From NCBI GenBank assembly GCA_052115395.1, contig JBFRGO010000004.1: DNA of 64,000 nt, one strand, 5' to 3'. Of the stretch, positions 51,400-60,828 are shown in pieces. Origin of the DNA: Noviluteimonas sp052115395. Its GTDB lineage: Bacteria; Pseudomonadota; Gammaproteobacteria; Xanthomonadales; Xanthomonadaceae. Below the pieces are notes generated by a model that was not told the DNA's origin, searched no databases, and saw only the letters and a program-made list of their open reading frames with translations. The position numbers were made by a program, and so were the translations under genes. How positions within the stretch are numbered: position 1 is the first letter of the stretch; every line of letters begins with the position of its first letter.

Positions 51400-51774
51400 T
51401 CAGGCGCCGACTTGCTTGCGCACCGCCGCGATGTTGCGAACGGGGCGGACTTCGATGCAGCCCGTCGCCGCCCACGGGAGTTGCGCGGCCATGCGCACCG
51501 CGTCCTCGATGCTGTCGGCTTCGACCAGGTTGAAGCCGCCCAGCAGTTCCTTGGTCTCGGCGAACGGGCCGTCGCTCACGCGCGTCTTGCCGTCGCGGAT
51601 GCGCACCGAACGGGCCGTTGCGACATCTTCCAACTGCGAGAACGACACCAGCTTGCCCGCGCGCTGGAGGTCGTCGGCGTGTTCCAGGCAGCCTTTCATC
51701 ATCGTGTCGTACTGGCCCTCGGGCAGGGCCTGGAGCAGCGCGGGGTCGGCGTAGACGAGCAGCAGGTATTGCAT
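51400..51774 (-). CDS. YCII-family protein (124 aa)
   Basis: YCII-related ferredoxin-like fold: QYLLLVYADPALL, MKGCLEHADDLQRAGKLV, the signature DGPFAETKELLGGFNLVEADS, IEVRPV. These are small cytosolic proteins, some with dehydrochlorinase-like or sigma-linked roles, mostly unknown. Upstream of the HNH gene by 10 bases, so possibly cotranscribed. Confidence 0.92.
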   Translation of the reverse strand: MQYLLLVYADPALLQALPEGQYDTMMKGCLEHADDLQRAGKLVSFSQLEDVATARSVRIRDGKTRVSDGPFAETKELLGGFNLVEADSIEDAVRMAAQLPWAATGCIEVRPVRNIAAVRKQVGA

Positions 51775-51829
51775 GCGGGGGCTCTGCGCGGGGAACGAGT
51801 GCCGATCCTAGCGCAGGCCCCCGGGTCGG

Positions 51830-53104
51830 TCAGCCGTTGGCCGCCTTCTGCGCATCCTGCGACTGGCGCTTGAGCGCCTGCAGGCGTTCGAGTTCGAGCT
51901 GGTCGCGCTTGTCCTGCTGCTTGCGGAGTTCCTCGCGACGCAGCATCTCGACTTCCTGCGCATTGGGCTCGTGCTTGAGCTCGAAGGAGGATCCGGCCAC
52001 CGAAGCCGGTTCGCCGCGACGGCTCTTGAGCTTGATGTTCAGGCGCAGCTCGTTGGCCGAGTCGGCGTTGCGGATCGCTTCTTCGTAGGAAATCCGGCCT
52101 TCGTTGTACAGCTCGAACAAGGCCCAGTCGAAGGTGCGCATGCCGAGCTCACGCGACTTGTTCATGACGCCCTTGAGCTCGTTGAACTCGCCCTTGAAGA
52201 TTTTCTCGGCGACGGTCGGCGTGTTGAGCAGGATCTCGATCGCGGCCACGCGGCCCTTTCCATCCTCGGTGCGCACCAGTCGCTGCGAAACGATCGCGCG
52301 CAGGTTGGCCGACAGGTCCATCAGCAACTGCGTGCGGCGTTCTTCGGGGAAGAAATTGATGATGCGTTCCATCGTCTGCGACGCGCTGTTGGCGTGCAGC
52401 GTGGACAGGCACAGGTGGCCGGTCTCGGCGAAGGCGATGGCGTGTTCCATCGTCTCGGCGTCGCGGATTTCGCCGACGAGGATGACGTCGGGCGCCTGGC
52501 GCAGGGTGTTCTTCAGCGCGTGGTGCCACGAATGCGTGTCGACGCCGACTTCGCGGTGCGTGACCAGCGACTTCTGCGAGGTGTGCGCGTATTCGACCGG
52601 ATCCTCCACCGTGATGATGTGGCCGGCCTGCGTGCGGTTGCGGTGGTCGATCATCGCGGCCAGCGAGGTCGACTTGCCCGAGCCCGTGCCACCGACGACG
52701 AGCACCAGGCCGCGCTTTTCCATCACGACGTCCTTGAGGACCTCGGGCAGGCGCAGCTTTTCGAAGTTGGGGATTTCCGCCGCGATCGTGCGGCAGACCA
52801 GGCCGACGTGGCCCTGTTGCACGAACACGTTCACGCGGAAACGCGAGGCGCCGGGCACGGCGATCGCGAAGTTGCACTCCATCTCCTGCGCGAACTCCGC
52901 CCGCTGCTTCTCGTTCATCAGCGCGTGGGCGAGCACGGCGGTGACTTCGCCGGTCAGCTTCTGCTGCGTCAGCGGCGTCATTGCGCCGTGCGCCTTCATG
53001 CTCGGCGGGAAATCGTGGGAGATGAAGAGGTCGGAACCACCGGACTTGGCCATTGCCGCGAGCAACTTGTGCATGTATTCGCGGGCTTGCGTTTCGTTGA
53101 GCAT
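51830..53104 (-). CDS. pilU: Type IV pilus retraction ATPase PilU
   Basis: PilT-family ATPase: GGSDLFISHDFPP at the N-terminus, Walker A GGTGSGKSTS, ITVEDPVEYAH, Asp box VGEIRDAETM and His box ETGHLCLSTLHANS. This is the PilU branch (accessory motor) rather than PilT, judged by length and the C-terminal basic, Gln/Glu-rich coiled-coil tail after about residue 370 (RREELRKQQDKRDQLELE). Start ATG 53104 gives MLNETQAREYMHKLL. Confidence 0.92.
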   Translation of the reverse strand: MLNETQAREYMHKLLAAMAKSGGSDLFISHDFPPSMKAHGAMTPLTQQKLTGEVTAVLAHALMNEKQRAEFAQEMECNFAIAVPGASRFRVNVFVQQGHVGLVCRTIAAEIPNFEKLRLPEVLKDVVMEKRGLVLVVGGTGSGKSTSLAAMIDHRNRTQAGHIITVEDPVEYAHTSQKSLVTHREVGVDTHSWHHALKNTLRQAPDVILVGEIRDAETMEHAIAFAETGHLCLSTLHANSASQTMERIINFFPEERRTQLLMDLSANLRAIVSQRLVRTEDGKGRVAAIEILLNTPTVAEKIFKGEFNELKGVMNKSRELGMRTFDWALFELYNEGRISYEEAIRNADSANELRLNIKLKSRRGEPASVAGSSFELKHEPNAQEVEMLRREELRKQQDKRDQLELERLQALKRQSQDAQKAANG

Positions 53105-53262
53105 GCGTACGGCCCGCCGCATTGCGCGGCGGTCTTCCCCTGTCTTGTTGCGTCCCCTTGGACCGCGGAGTTTACGAATCCGCGGACGATGCGAACCGGA
53201 TGCGCGTCACGGTCACCCCGTTGCCTGTGGTCACCGTGCGTGAAGTCACCTGCGCGCGATCT

Positions 53263-53526
53263 TCACGCCTGGTCGTCCTGTTCACCCTCGGGCATGCGGA
53301 ACCACGCTTCGACGGTGCCCTTCACCTTCATCGTCATCGGCATGCCGCGACGATCCAGCGACTTGCCGACCGGCACGCGCACCCAACCTTCGCTGATGCA
53401 GTATTCCTCGACGTTGGTGCGTTCGGTGCCGTTGAACTTGATGCCGATGCCGCGCTCGAGCGCCTGCTCGTCGTAGAACTTGCTGCTCGGATCGTTGGAG
53501 AGGCGGTCGGGAGGCGTGTCGGTCAT
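53263..53526 (-). CDS. DUF3297 protein (87 aa)
   Basis: Matches DUF3297 over its length: PPDRLSNDPSSKFYDEQALE, RGIGIKFNGTERTNVEEYC, EGWVRVPVGKSLDRRGMP, KGTVEAWF. Small cytosolic protein common in xanthomonads, function unknown. Likely cotranscribed with the DUF4031 gene 36 bases upstream. Confidence 0.92.
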   Translation of the reverse strand: MTDTPPDRLSNDPSSKFYDEQALERGIGIKFNGTERTNVEEYCISEGWVRVPVGKSLDRRGMPMTMKVKGTVEAWFRMPEGEQDDQA

Positions 53527-53562
53527 GGCGTGCTCGGGGCGTGGATCGGTGGAGCGCGCATT

Positions 53563-53847
53563 CTACGGTGCCTCGTGGCGCCCCTGCGCCTTGGCGCGCG
53601 CGATGACCCGGCGGACGAGCGCGCGATCGCCGTGGCGGGAGATCGGGATCGCCCCCAACCGCAGGGCCGCCTCGCGCATGTCGGCGTCCACGTCGTAGTG
53701 CGCGCCGCTGGTCTTGTCCTGGAACGCGCGGCGCGGCAGCCCGATCGCGGCCGCCATCGCATGCAGCTCGTCGAGGGTGTCGGCCATCAGGTGCGCCCAG
53801 CGCCGGTCGCGCCAGAGGGTCACCGCGTCGTCGACGTAGACACTCAT
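53563..53847 (-). CDS. DUF4031 protein (94 aa)
   Basis: DUF4031 pattern: MSVYVDDAVTLWRDRRWAHL, DTLDELHAMAAAIGLPRRAFQD, HYDVDADMREAALRLGAIPIS. Full-length small protein of unknown function. ATG 53847 is at the first family residue. Divergent from the ABC exporter gene. Confidence 0.9.
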   Translation of the reverse strand: MSVYVDDAVTLWRDRRWAHLMADTLDELHAMAAAIGLPRRAFQDKTSGAHYDVDADMREAALRLGAIPISRHGDRALVRRVIARAKAQGRHEAP

Positions 53848-53915
53848 GTCAAAGACCCGCCATCCGCGCAGGATCGCCGCTGGCGTTGCATCCTGTCCAT
53901 CGCGCCTCCATGTGA

Positions 53916-55814
53916 ATGCCCATGCCCACCCCCGACGAGCAAGCTCAGGCGCAACCCGCGCCCGTCCCCGACGAAATCCTCGCCGCACCCGACACCGTGG
54001 CCGGCAGCGCGCCGGTCGCGCGGGCCAAGGGCGCGCGCGCCGATTGGCAGGTGCTGCGGTCCCTGCTGCCCTTCCTGCGGCCGTTCGCGGGCCGCATCGG
54101 GTTCGCGCTGCTCCTGGTCGTGCTCGGCAAGCTGGCCAACCTCGTCGTCCCGTTGGTATTGAAGCGGATCGTCGATGCGCTCAACGTGGCGCCGACGCTG
54201 CTCGTCCTGCCGGTCGCGCTCCTGCTTGCCTACGGCGCATCGCGCGTGTCGGTCACCTTGTTCACCGAATTGCGGCAGGTCGTCTTCGCACGCGTGATGG
54301 CGCGCATCTCGCGCCGCGTGACGCTCCAGGTCTTCCGCCACCTGCATGCGCTGTCCCTGCGCTTCCACCTGGCGCGCCGGACCGGTGGCGTGGCGCGCGA
54401 CGTCGAACGCGGCGGCACGGCGATCTCCGACCTGCTCGACTGGACGATCTACACGATCATCCCCACGGCGCTGGAGATCATCATGGTCTCGGCCGTGTTG
54501 GCCTGGGCCTACGACTGGGGCTTCGTCGCGATCACCGGCATCACGCTGCTGGCCTACATCCTGTTCACCGTGTCGATCACCGAATGGCGCACGCGTTACT
54601 ACCGCGCCGCGGTGGAAGCCGATACGAAGGCGAACGAACGCGCGGTGGATTCGCTGCTCAACTACGAGACCGTGAAGTACTTCGGCAACGAGGACCACGA
54701 GGCGCGCCGCTACGACGAAAACCTCCAGCACCTGGAGAACGCCTCGGTCATGAGCCGCAAGACGCTGGCGGTGCTCAACCTCGGGCAGACGGCGATCGTC
54801 GCGCTTGGCGTGTCGGCGATGATGTGGCGCGCCGCGGCGGGCGTCGTCGCCGGCCACATGACGGTCGGCGACCTGGTGCTGGTCAACGCCTACCTGCTGC
54901 AGTTGTCGGCGCCGCTGAACATGCTCGGCATGATGTATCGCGAAGTGAAGCAGGCGATGACCAACCTGGAGCGCCTGTTCGGCCTGCTCGACGAACGCCA
55001 GGACGTGCAGGATCGCCCCGGTTCGGTGGCGCTGCATGCCACGCAGCCGCAGGTGCGCTTCGAAAACGTGCGCTTCGCTTACGACGTACGCCGGCAAATC
55101 CTGCGCGATGTGGATTTCACCATCCGGCCGGGCGCGACCGTCGCGGTGGTCGGCCATTCGGGGTCGGGCAAGTCGACGCTCGCGCGCCTGCTGTACCGCT
55201 TCTACGATGTCGACGGCGGCCGCATCACCATCACCGATGCGACCGGCACCGCACACGACGTGCGCGACTACACGCAGCAATCGGTGCGCGCGACCATCGC
55301 GATCGTCCCGCAGGACACGGTGCTGTTCAACGACACGATCTACTACAACATCGAATACGGCCGCCCGGGCGCCACGCGCGAGGAAGTCGAACACGCCGCG
55401 CGCGCTGCGCACATCCACGATCTCATCGCGGGCTTGCCCGACGGTTACCAGACCGAAGTCGGCGAGCGCGGCCTGAAGCTGTCCGGCGGTGAAAAACAAC
55501 GCGTCGCCATCGCGCGCGCCTTGTTGAAGAACCCCGCCATCCTGATCTTCGACGAAGCCACCTCGGCGCTCGATTCGCGTTCGGAGCAGGCGATCCAGGC
55601 AGAACTGGACCGCATCGCACTGGGTCGCACGACGCTGACGATCGCCCATCGCCTGTCGACGGTGATGAACGCTGACGAGATCCTGGTGATGGATGCCGGC
55701 CGCATCATCGAACGCGGCACGCACGCCGCGCTCGTCGCCAGCCAGGGCCATTACGCGCAAATGTGGAAGCTGCAACAGCAGGAGCGCCAGCGCGAACTCG
55801 AGGCGGCCGGCTGA
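53916..55814 (+). CDS. ABC transporter, ATM1 (heavy-metal/Fe-S exporter) type, fused membrane and ATPase domains (632 aa)
   Basis: Six-span membrane domain (about 50-340) then ATPase (about 370-610): Walker A GHSGSGKSTL, Q-loop VPQDTVLFNDT, signature LSGGEKQRVAIARAL, Walker B ILIFDEATSALD, His IAHRLST. NxxSxxE-type helix RFHLARRTGGVARDVERGG is typical for ATM1 relatives, which export glutathione-bound metals or sulfur species. Start ATG 53916; the first 35 residues are a Pro/Ala-rich leader. Its stop overlaps the next start (TGATG). Confidence 0.94.
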   Translation: MPMPTPDEQAQAQPAPVPDEILAAPDTVAGSAPVARAKGARADWQVLRSLLPFLRPFAGRIGFALLLVVLGKLANLVVPLVLKRIVDALNVAPTLLVLPVALLLAYGASRVSVTLFTELRQVVFARVMARISRRVTLQVFRHLHALSLRFHLARRTGGVARDVERGGTAISDLLDWTIYTIIPTALEIIMVSAVLAWAYDWGFVAITGITLLAYILFTVSITEWRTRYYRAAVEADTKANERAVDSLLNYETVKYFGNEDHEARRYDENLQHLENASVMSRKTLAVLNLGQTAIVALGVSAMMWRAAAGVVAGHMTVGDLVLVNAYLLQLSAPLNMLGMMYREVKQAMTNLERLFGLLDERQDVQDRPGSVALHATQPQVRFENVRFAYDVRRQILRDVDFTIRPGATVAVVGHSGSGKSTLARLLYRFYDVDGGRITITDATGTAHDVRDYTQQSVRATIAIVPQDTVLFNDTIYYNIEYGRPGATREEVEHAARAAHIHDLIAGLPDGYQTEVGERGLKLSGGEKQRVAIARALLKNPAILIFDEATSALDSRSEQAIQAELDRIALGRTTLTIAHRLSTVMNADEILVMDAGRIIERGTHAALVASQGHYAQMWKLQQQERQRELEAAG

Positions 55815-56605
55815 TGTGCCTGATCGCCGTCGGATTTCGCGCGCACCCGCGCTGGAAACTCGCGGTGATCGCCAACCGCGACGAGTTCCATGGGCGCCCC
55901 ACCGCGCCGGCCGCGCCCGATCCTGACTTTCCGCAGGTGTTCGGTGGCCGCGATCTGCAGGCCGGCGGAAGTTGGTTGCTCGCTTCCACGCGCCGGCGGT
56001 TCACCGCGGTGACGAACGTGCGCGCCGGATTGAATCCCGAAGCCGCGCCGCGTTCCCGCGGCGCCCTGGTGCGCGGCTTCGCCACGGGCGATGCCGCAGC
56101 CGATCGCTACACCGACTCGCTCGCCGATGTGGCGAACGAATACGGTCGATTCAATCTGTTGTGCTGGGACGGCGATGCCTTGCATTTCGCCACCAACCAT
56201 CCGCGATTCGAAACGCACGCGGTCGGCGAGGGCTTCCACGCGATGTCCAATGGGGCCTTCGATGCGCCTTGGCCGAAGAGCGGTCGCGCGACGCAGGCGT
56301 TGGAGCGCTGGCTCGCGCAGGCCCCCGACCACGTCGACGAAACCGCGCTCGCGCCCTTGTTTTCCGCGCTCGCCGATACGACGCCGGCACCCGACGCGCG
56401 TTTGCCGGACACCGGCGTCGGCCTGGAAATGGAGCGCCTGCTGTCGCCGCCGTTCGTACGCGGCGCCCGTTACGGCACGCGTTGCAGCACCGTGTTGCTG
56501 GTGGAAGAGCGCGGATTCACCTTCGCCGAGCATCGCTTCGGTGCCGAAGCGCTAGCGCAGGGCACCACGTTTGCGCAACTGCCATTCGAAGCCAACGTTA
56601 TGTGA
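55814..56605 (+). CDS. NRDE family (TANGO2-like) protein (263 aa)
   Basis: Starts MCLIAVGF with the family Cys 2, then VIANRDEFHGRPTAPA with the NRDE motif, GGRDLQAGGSWLLAS and FTAVTNVR. The Ntn-hydrolase-like fold is family knowledge; no activity is settled. One-base stop/start overlap with the ABC exporter indicates coupling, so it may act on the same metal, haem or sulfur pathway. Confidence 0.93.
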   Translation: MCLIAVGFRAHPRWKLAVIANRDEFHGRPTAPAAPDPDFPQVFGGRDLQAGGSWLLASTRRRFTAVTNVRAGLNPEAAPRSRGALVRGFATGDAAADRYTDSLADVANEYGRFNLLCWDGDALHFATNHPRFETHAVGEGFHAMSNGAFDAPWPKSGRATQALERWLAQAPDHVDETALAPLFSALADTTPAPDARLPDTGVGLEMERLLSPPFVRGARYGTRCSTVLLVEERGFTFAEHRFGAEALAQGTTFAQLPFEANVM

Positions 56606-56705
56606 ATGGTGCAAGGGTTCCGGTGACCTCCGGCACGGGCCGCGATCGCAGCGCGATCCCTAGAATTCGTGTTCGAAAACCCCACTGCACGAGCACGACT
56701 CCACC

Positions 56706-56999
56706 ATGAAGCGTTCGATCTTCGCCGTCGCGGCATTCTCCTTTCTCGCCTTCGCTGCGCACGCGCAACAGTCTTCCGGCAACCTGATGGGCAACGCCAA
56801 GCCCGGCGACACCGTCGAAGTGTCGGGCGTGGGCACCGGTTTCCACCGCGAAATCCAGGTCGAAGCCGACACGGGCAAGTGGACGATCCGCCGGGTGCCG
56901 ATCGGTTCCTACGAGGTCGTCGTCAAGCACGCCGATGGTTCGGCCGATGCCGCCAAGCCGGCCACGGTCAACGCCGGCGCGACGTTCCGCATCAAGTAA
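56706..56999 (+). CDS. Small exported beta-domain protein (97 aa), paralogue of 57038
   Basis: Signal peptide MKRSIFAVAAFSFLAFAAHA, then a short beta sandwich: NLMGNAKPGDTVEVSGVGTGFHREIQVEADTGKWTIRRVPIGSYEVVVKHADG, like a carboxypeptidase-regulatory or transthyretin-type domain. It shares the AKPGD, ADG and end FRIK/YVK patterns with the next gene. Function unknown. Probably periplasmic. Confidence 0.85.
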   Translation: MKRSIFAVAAFSFLAFAAHAQQSSGNLMGNAKPGDTVEVSGVGTGFHREIQVEADTGKWTIRRVPIGSYEVVVKHADGSADAAKPATVNAGATFRIK

Positions 57000-57011
57000 G
57001 CACGCCACTCA

Positions 57012-57020
57012 CCCCCCCCC
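57012..57020 (+). repeat. C9 homopolymer tract
   Basis: Nine consecutive C in the 38-base gap between the two small paralogous genes, 17 bases before the ATG at 57038 and outside either coding frame. Confidence 0.85.
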
Positions 57021-57037
57021 ATTCGGGAAAACATTCA

Positions 57038-57340
57038 ATGAACAAGATCCTCCACCGCAGTTTCGTCGCAGTCGCGGCGCTCGGCCTGTTCGTCTCCACC
57101 GCCTACGCGCAGCACTCCGGCGGCGGCCTCTGGGGCCGCGCGAAGACCGGCGATGTCGTGCACATCGAGAACACCGACATCGGCACCAAGCGCGAGCAGA
57201 CGATGACCGAAGACGGCAAGTACTTCTTCGAGCGCATGCCCGTGGGCATCTACACCCTCACGATCACGCACGCCGACGGAACGACCGACGCGCCGAAGAA
57301 GATCCGCGTGCAGGTGGGTACCAACACCTACGTGAAGTAA
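57038..57340 (+). CDS. Small exported beta-domain protein (100 aa)
   Basis: Signal peptide MNKILHRSFVAVAALGLFVSTAYA and a short beta domain WGRAKTGDVVHIENTDIGTKREQTMTEDGKYFFERMPVGIYTLTITHADG, related to the preceding 97-residue protein (AKTGD, MPVGIY, HADG match AKPGD, VPIGSY, HADG). Both are tandem duplicates, likely one transcript. Unknown function. Confidence 0.85.
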   Translation: MNKILHRSFVAVAALGLFVSTAYAQHSGGGLWGRAKTGDVVHIENTDIGTKREQTMTEDGKYFFERMPVGIYTLTITHADGTTDAPKKIRVQVGTNTYVK

Positions 57341-57426
57341 GCGGTCGCGCGGATGGCGGCCGGGTTGCGCCCACAATTGCGTATACCCGGCCAACATCCA
57401 TCATGTCTTCCATAGGGGGAAGAGGC

Positions 57427-58632
57427 ATGAGCACCGTGATCCGCGAACTGTTCGCGGGCGAAGTCCTGTACCGCCAGGGCGACCCATCCGATTGCGCCTG
57501 GCTGATCGAACGCGGCGCCATCGAACTGCACTCCGAGCAAGGCCGCCGCACCACGCTGCACGGCACCCTGGGGCCCGGTGAATTGATCGGCGAGCTCGGC
57601 ATGCTCGACGGCCAGCCGCGCAGCGCGACGGCGACGGCACGCGGCGACACCACGCTGCTGGCGATCGACCACGACCAATTCCTCGAACGCCTCGACGGCG
57701 GCGACCCGATCGTGCGCACGCTGGTGCTGAGCCTGTTGCGCCGCACGCGCAGCATCCTCGCCGCGTTGCCGCAGGATGTGACCCTGCCTGCCGAAGACCT
57801 CGCGACCGAATCGAACGAAGAACGCGCCGGCCTGGACAAGATCCGCCTCGAAGCGCGCCTGCGCGACGCGCTGGACACGCAGACGCTCGAAGTGCGCTAC
57901 CAGCCGATCTTCGACATCGTCGAAGGCCGGGTGCGCGGATACGAGGCGCTGGTGCGCTGGCAGTTGCCCGATCGCGGCCCCGTTTCGCCGGCCGAATTCA
58001 TCAAGCTGGCCGAAGAGACCTCGCTGATCGTGCCCGTGGGCGAATACGTCCTGGATCGCGTCATCGAAGTGCTCGTCTCGTTGCGCGAGAGCGGCGTGTC
58101 GCCGTTGCCGAGCATCGCGGTGAATCTCTCGGCGCGGCAGCTCGTCGAACCGGGCATGGCGCGCCAGATCGTGCAACGCGTCGAGCGCGCGCAGTTGCCG
58201 CCCGGCACGCTCAAACTCGAAGTCACCGAAAGCCGCATGCTCGATTACACGCCCGTCGCCGCGGTGATGCAGCACTGTCGTTCGCACGGGATTCCGTTCG
58301 CACTCGACGATTTCGGCACGGGCTATTCGAACCTGACCCACCTGCACCGGCTCGACTTCGAATTCGTGAAGATCGACCAGGCTTTCGCGCGCCACATGTT
58401 TGATTCGCAACGCGCGATGGCGATCGTCGAGGCGATCGTGGCGATGGCGCACGCGATCGATGCGAGCGTCGTGATGGAAGGCGTCGAAACGCACGCCCAG
58501 TTGCAACGCCTGCGCGAGATGGGCGTGCGTTACGCGCAGGGCTATCTCATCGGGCAGGCGGCGCCGGTGGCCGACGTGTTGTCGGGCGCGGCCGCGCGCG
58601 GGCCCGAAGTGGAAACGCCCTTGCCCGCCTGA
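57427..58632 (+). CDS. c-di-GMP phosphodiesterase: cyclic-nucleotide-binding domain plus EAL domain (401 aa)
   Basis: Residues about 1-125 form a cNMP-binding fold (LFAGEVLYRQGDPSD, GPGELIGELGMLDGQPRSAT). The EAL domain (about 150-390) has RGYEALVRW, AVNLSARQ, KLEVTES, DDFGTGYSN, KIDQAFAR and EGVET, so the catalytic residues are intact. The cyclic nucleotide may gate PDE activity. No membrane span. Start ATG 57427 with GGGGGAAGAGG upstream. Confidence 0.95.
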   Translation: MSTVIRELFAGEVLYRQGDPSDCAWLIERGAIELHSEQGRRTTLHGTLGPGELIGELGMLDGQPRSATATARGDTTLLAIDHDQFLERLDGGDPIVRTLVLSLLRRTRSILAALPQDVTLPAEDLATESNEERAGLDKIRLEARLRDALDTQTLEVRYQPIFDIVEGRVRGYEALVRWQLPDRGPVSPAEFIKLAEETSLIVPVGEYVLDRVIEVLVSLRESGVSPLPSIAVNLSARQLVEPGMARQIVQRVERAQLPPGTLKLEVTESRMLDYTPVAAVMQHCRSHGIPFALDDFGTGYSNLTHLHRLDFEFVKIDQAFARHMFDSQRAMAIVEAIVAMAHAIDASVVMEGVETHAQLQRLREMGVRYAQGYLIGQAAPVADVLSGAAARGPEVETPLPA

Positions 58633-58671
58633 TCCACGGGCGCATCACGCGGGCATGCCAACATCGACGGC

Positions 58672-60744
58672 ATGTCCGCTTCCAGACCGCTCATCGCGCT
58701 CGCGAGCCTGGCGCCTGCCGTGGCCTGCGCGCAGACCGCGCCGGTCGAACTCGATCGCGTCCAAGTCACCGCCACGCATGCGCCCGTTGCCGCGCGCAAT
58801 GTGCCCGCATCGGTGAGCGTGATCGATCGCGGCGACGGCCGCACCGATGGACTCGGCGCAGCCTTGTCCGAGCGACTGTCCAGCGTACCCGGCCTGCTCG
58901 CGCGCGACCGGCACAATTACGCGCAGGACGAACAGATCTCGATCCGCGGCTTCGGCACACGCGCGAGCTTCGGCATCCGCGGCGTGCGCCTGTCGATCGA
59001 CGGTGTCCCCGCGACGATGCCGGACGGGCAGGGCCAGGTCTCCCATCTCCCGCTCGCCTTCGCCGACCGCATCGAAGTGTTGCGCGGTCCTTTCTCCGTG
59101 CTCTACGGCAATGCGGCCGGCGGCGTGATCCAGGTGTTCACCGCGACGCCGGAAGGACCGCTCGCGGTCGATGGCGGTGCGAACCTGGGGCCGGACGCAT
59201 CGCGGCGGCTGTCGCTTTCCGTGCAGGGCGCGGGTGAAGCGGTGGGCGGGTTTCTCGGCGCGCAGCACTTCCGCACCGATGGCTTCCGCGCGCACTCGGC
59301 GGCCGAACGCAACCTGTTGCATGGGAAGCTGCGCTTCGAACAGGCGGCGACGACCGCCACGCTCGTGCTCGATACGCTCGATGCCCCGAACACGCAGGAT
59401 CCGCTGGGCCTGGATCGCGCGCAATTCCTCGCCGATCCGGCGCAAGCCGCGCCGCAGGCCCTGGCCTTCGATACGCGCAAGTCCGTTTCGCAACGCCAAC
59501 TCGGCGCGGTCATCGCGCACAGTGCGTTTTCCGCGACGGTGTATGCGGGACGCCGCGAGGTCGAACAATTCCTCGCGATCCCCGTCGGCACGCAATCCAA
59601 TCCGCTGAGCAACGGCGGCGTGGTCGACCTGCATTCGCCGTACGCGGGCGTGGATGCGCATTGGACCGGCGACCTCGGTGCTGCGTGGTCCCTGACGGGC
59701 GGCGTGTCCTACGACGCGATGCGACAGGATCGGCGCGGCTACGAAAACTTCGTCGGCGACACGCTCGGCGTGCGCGGGGCGCTGCGTGCCGACCAGGTGG
59801 ATCGCGTTGATGCACTCGATCCCTATCTGCAGGCCACCTGGACGCCGAACGATGCGTGGCAAGTGAACGCCGGTGCGCGCCACAGTCGCGTGCGGTTCCG
59901 CTCCGAAGACCATTACATCCGCGCCGGCAATCCCGACGACAGCGGGCGCGTCACCTATTCGGCGACATCGCCCGTGCTGGGCGTGCGCTGGCGCGCGAAC
60001 GATGCGCTGCAGTTCTACGCAGCCTACGGCGAGGGTTTCGAAACGCCGACGTTCAACGAGCTCCAGTATCGCAGCGACGGCGGCAGCGGCCTCAACTTCG
60101 CGCTGCAGGCCGCCAGTACGCGCAGCGCCGAAGCGGGAATGAAGATCTCGCACGGACGCATGCGTACCGAAGTCGCGGTGTTCCAGGCGCGCACCGATGA
60201 CGAGCTCACCGTCGGCACGAGTGCGGGCGGGCGCACGACGTTCCAGAACGCCGGACGCGCACGACGCAGGGGCCTGGAACTCTCCGGTGCGCTGCCGCTC
60301 GCCGATGCGTGGACGGCGGAGTTCGCGGTGACATGGCTGGACGCAACCTTCGTCGACGGCTTCCTCGCGTGCACCGCCGCGCCGTGTGCCGTGCCGACAC
60401 TGCCGATCGCGGCGGGCACGCGCATCCCCGGCATCCCGCGCACGCAGGCGCAGGCCGCGGTGCGGTGGGGCGAGGTCGCGAAGGGCTGGCATGCGCGGGT
60501 GGAGGGCGTGTATGTGGATGCAGTGCCGGTCAACAATTTCGGCGACGAGGCCGCGCCGTCGTACGCCGCCTTCGATGCGAGCGTGGGCTATGGATTCGCG
60601 CACGGCCGCGTCTTCCTCGCACTCGACAACCTCGGTGACCGCAGCTACGCCGGCTCGGTGATCGTCAACGAGGCCAATCGCCGTTACTACGAGCCCGCGC
60701 CTGGGCGCGGCGCGACGGTGGGCGTCGAGCTGCACTGGCAATAG
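58672..60744 (+). CDS. TonB-dependent outer-membrane receptor (690 aa)
   Basis: Signal peptide MSASRPLIALASLAPAVACA, a TonB-box-like start (VELDRVQVTATH), plug domain about 40-150 (SVSVIDRG, DEQISIRGFGTRASFGIRGVR, VLYGNAAGGVIQV), then beta-barrel strands to the terminal aromatic VGVELHWQ. Size and plug suit a siderophore or vitamin B12-like receptor; substrate unknown. No Fur box is apparent in the 39-base gap upstream. Confidence 0.93.
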   Translation: MSASRPLIALASLAPAVACAQTAPVELDRVQVTATHAPVAARNVPASVSVIDRGDGRTDGLGAALSERLSSVPGLLARDRHNYAQDEQISIRGFGTRASFGIRGVRLSIDGVPATMPDGQGQVSHLPLAFADRIEVLRGPFSVLYGNAAGGVIQVFTATPEGPLAVDGGANLGPDASRRLSLSVQGAGEAVGGFLGAQHFRTDGFRAHSAAERNLLHGKLRFEQAATTATLVLDTLDAPNTQDPLGLDRAQFLADPAQAAPQALAFDTRKSVSQRQLGAVIAHSAFSATVYAGRREVEQFLAIPVGTQSNPLSNGGVVDLHSPYAGVDAHWTGDLGAAWSLTGGVSYDAMRQDRRGYENFVGDTLGVRGALRADQVDRVDALDPYLQATWTPNDAWQVNAGARHSRVRFRSEDHYIRAGNPDDSGRVTYSATSPVLGVRWRANDALQFYAAYGEGFETPTFNELQYRSDGGSGLNFALQAASTRSAEAGMKISHGRMRTEVAVFQARTDDELTVGTSAGGRTTFQNAGRARRRGLELSGALPLADAWTAEFAVTWLDATFVDGFLACTAAPCAVPTLPIAAGTRIPGIPRTQAQAAVRWGEVAKGWHARVEGVYVDAVPVNNFGDEAAPSYAAFDASVGYGFAHGRVFLALDNLGDRSYAGSVIVNEANRRYYEPAPGRGATVGVELHWQ

Positions 60745-60828
60745 AGGTTCAAGCTTGCGAGCGCTGTGTTCACTCCACGTTCGTCGATCGGCCACATCGC
60801 ACTCACGCCGCCCGTTGCAGGCTGCGTC

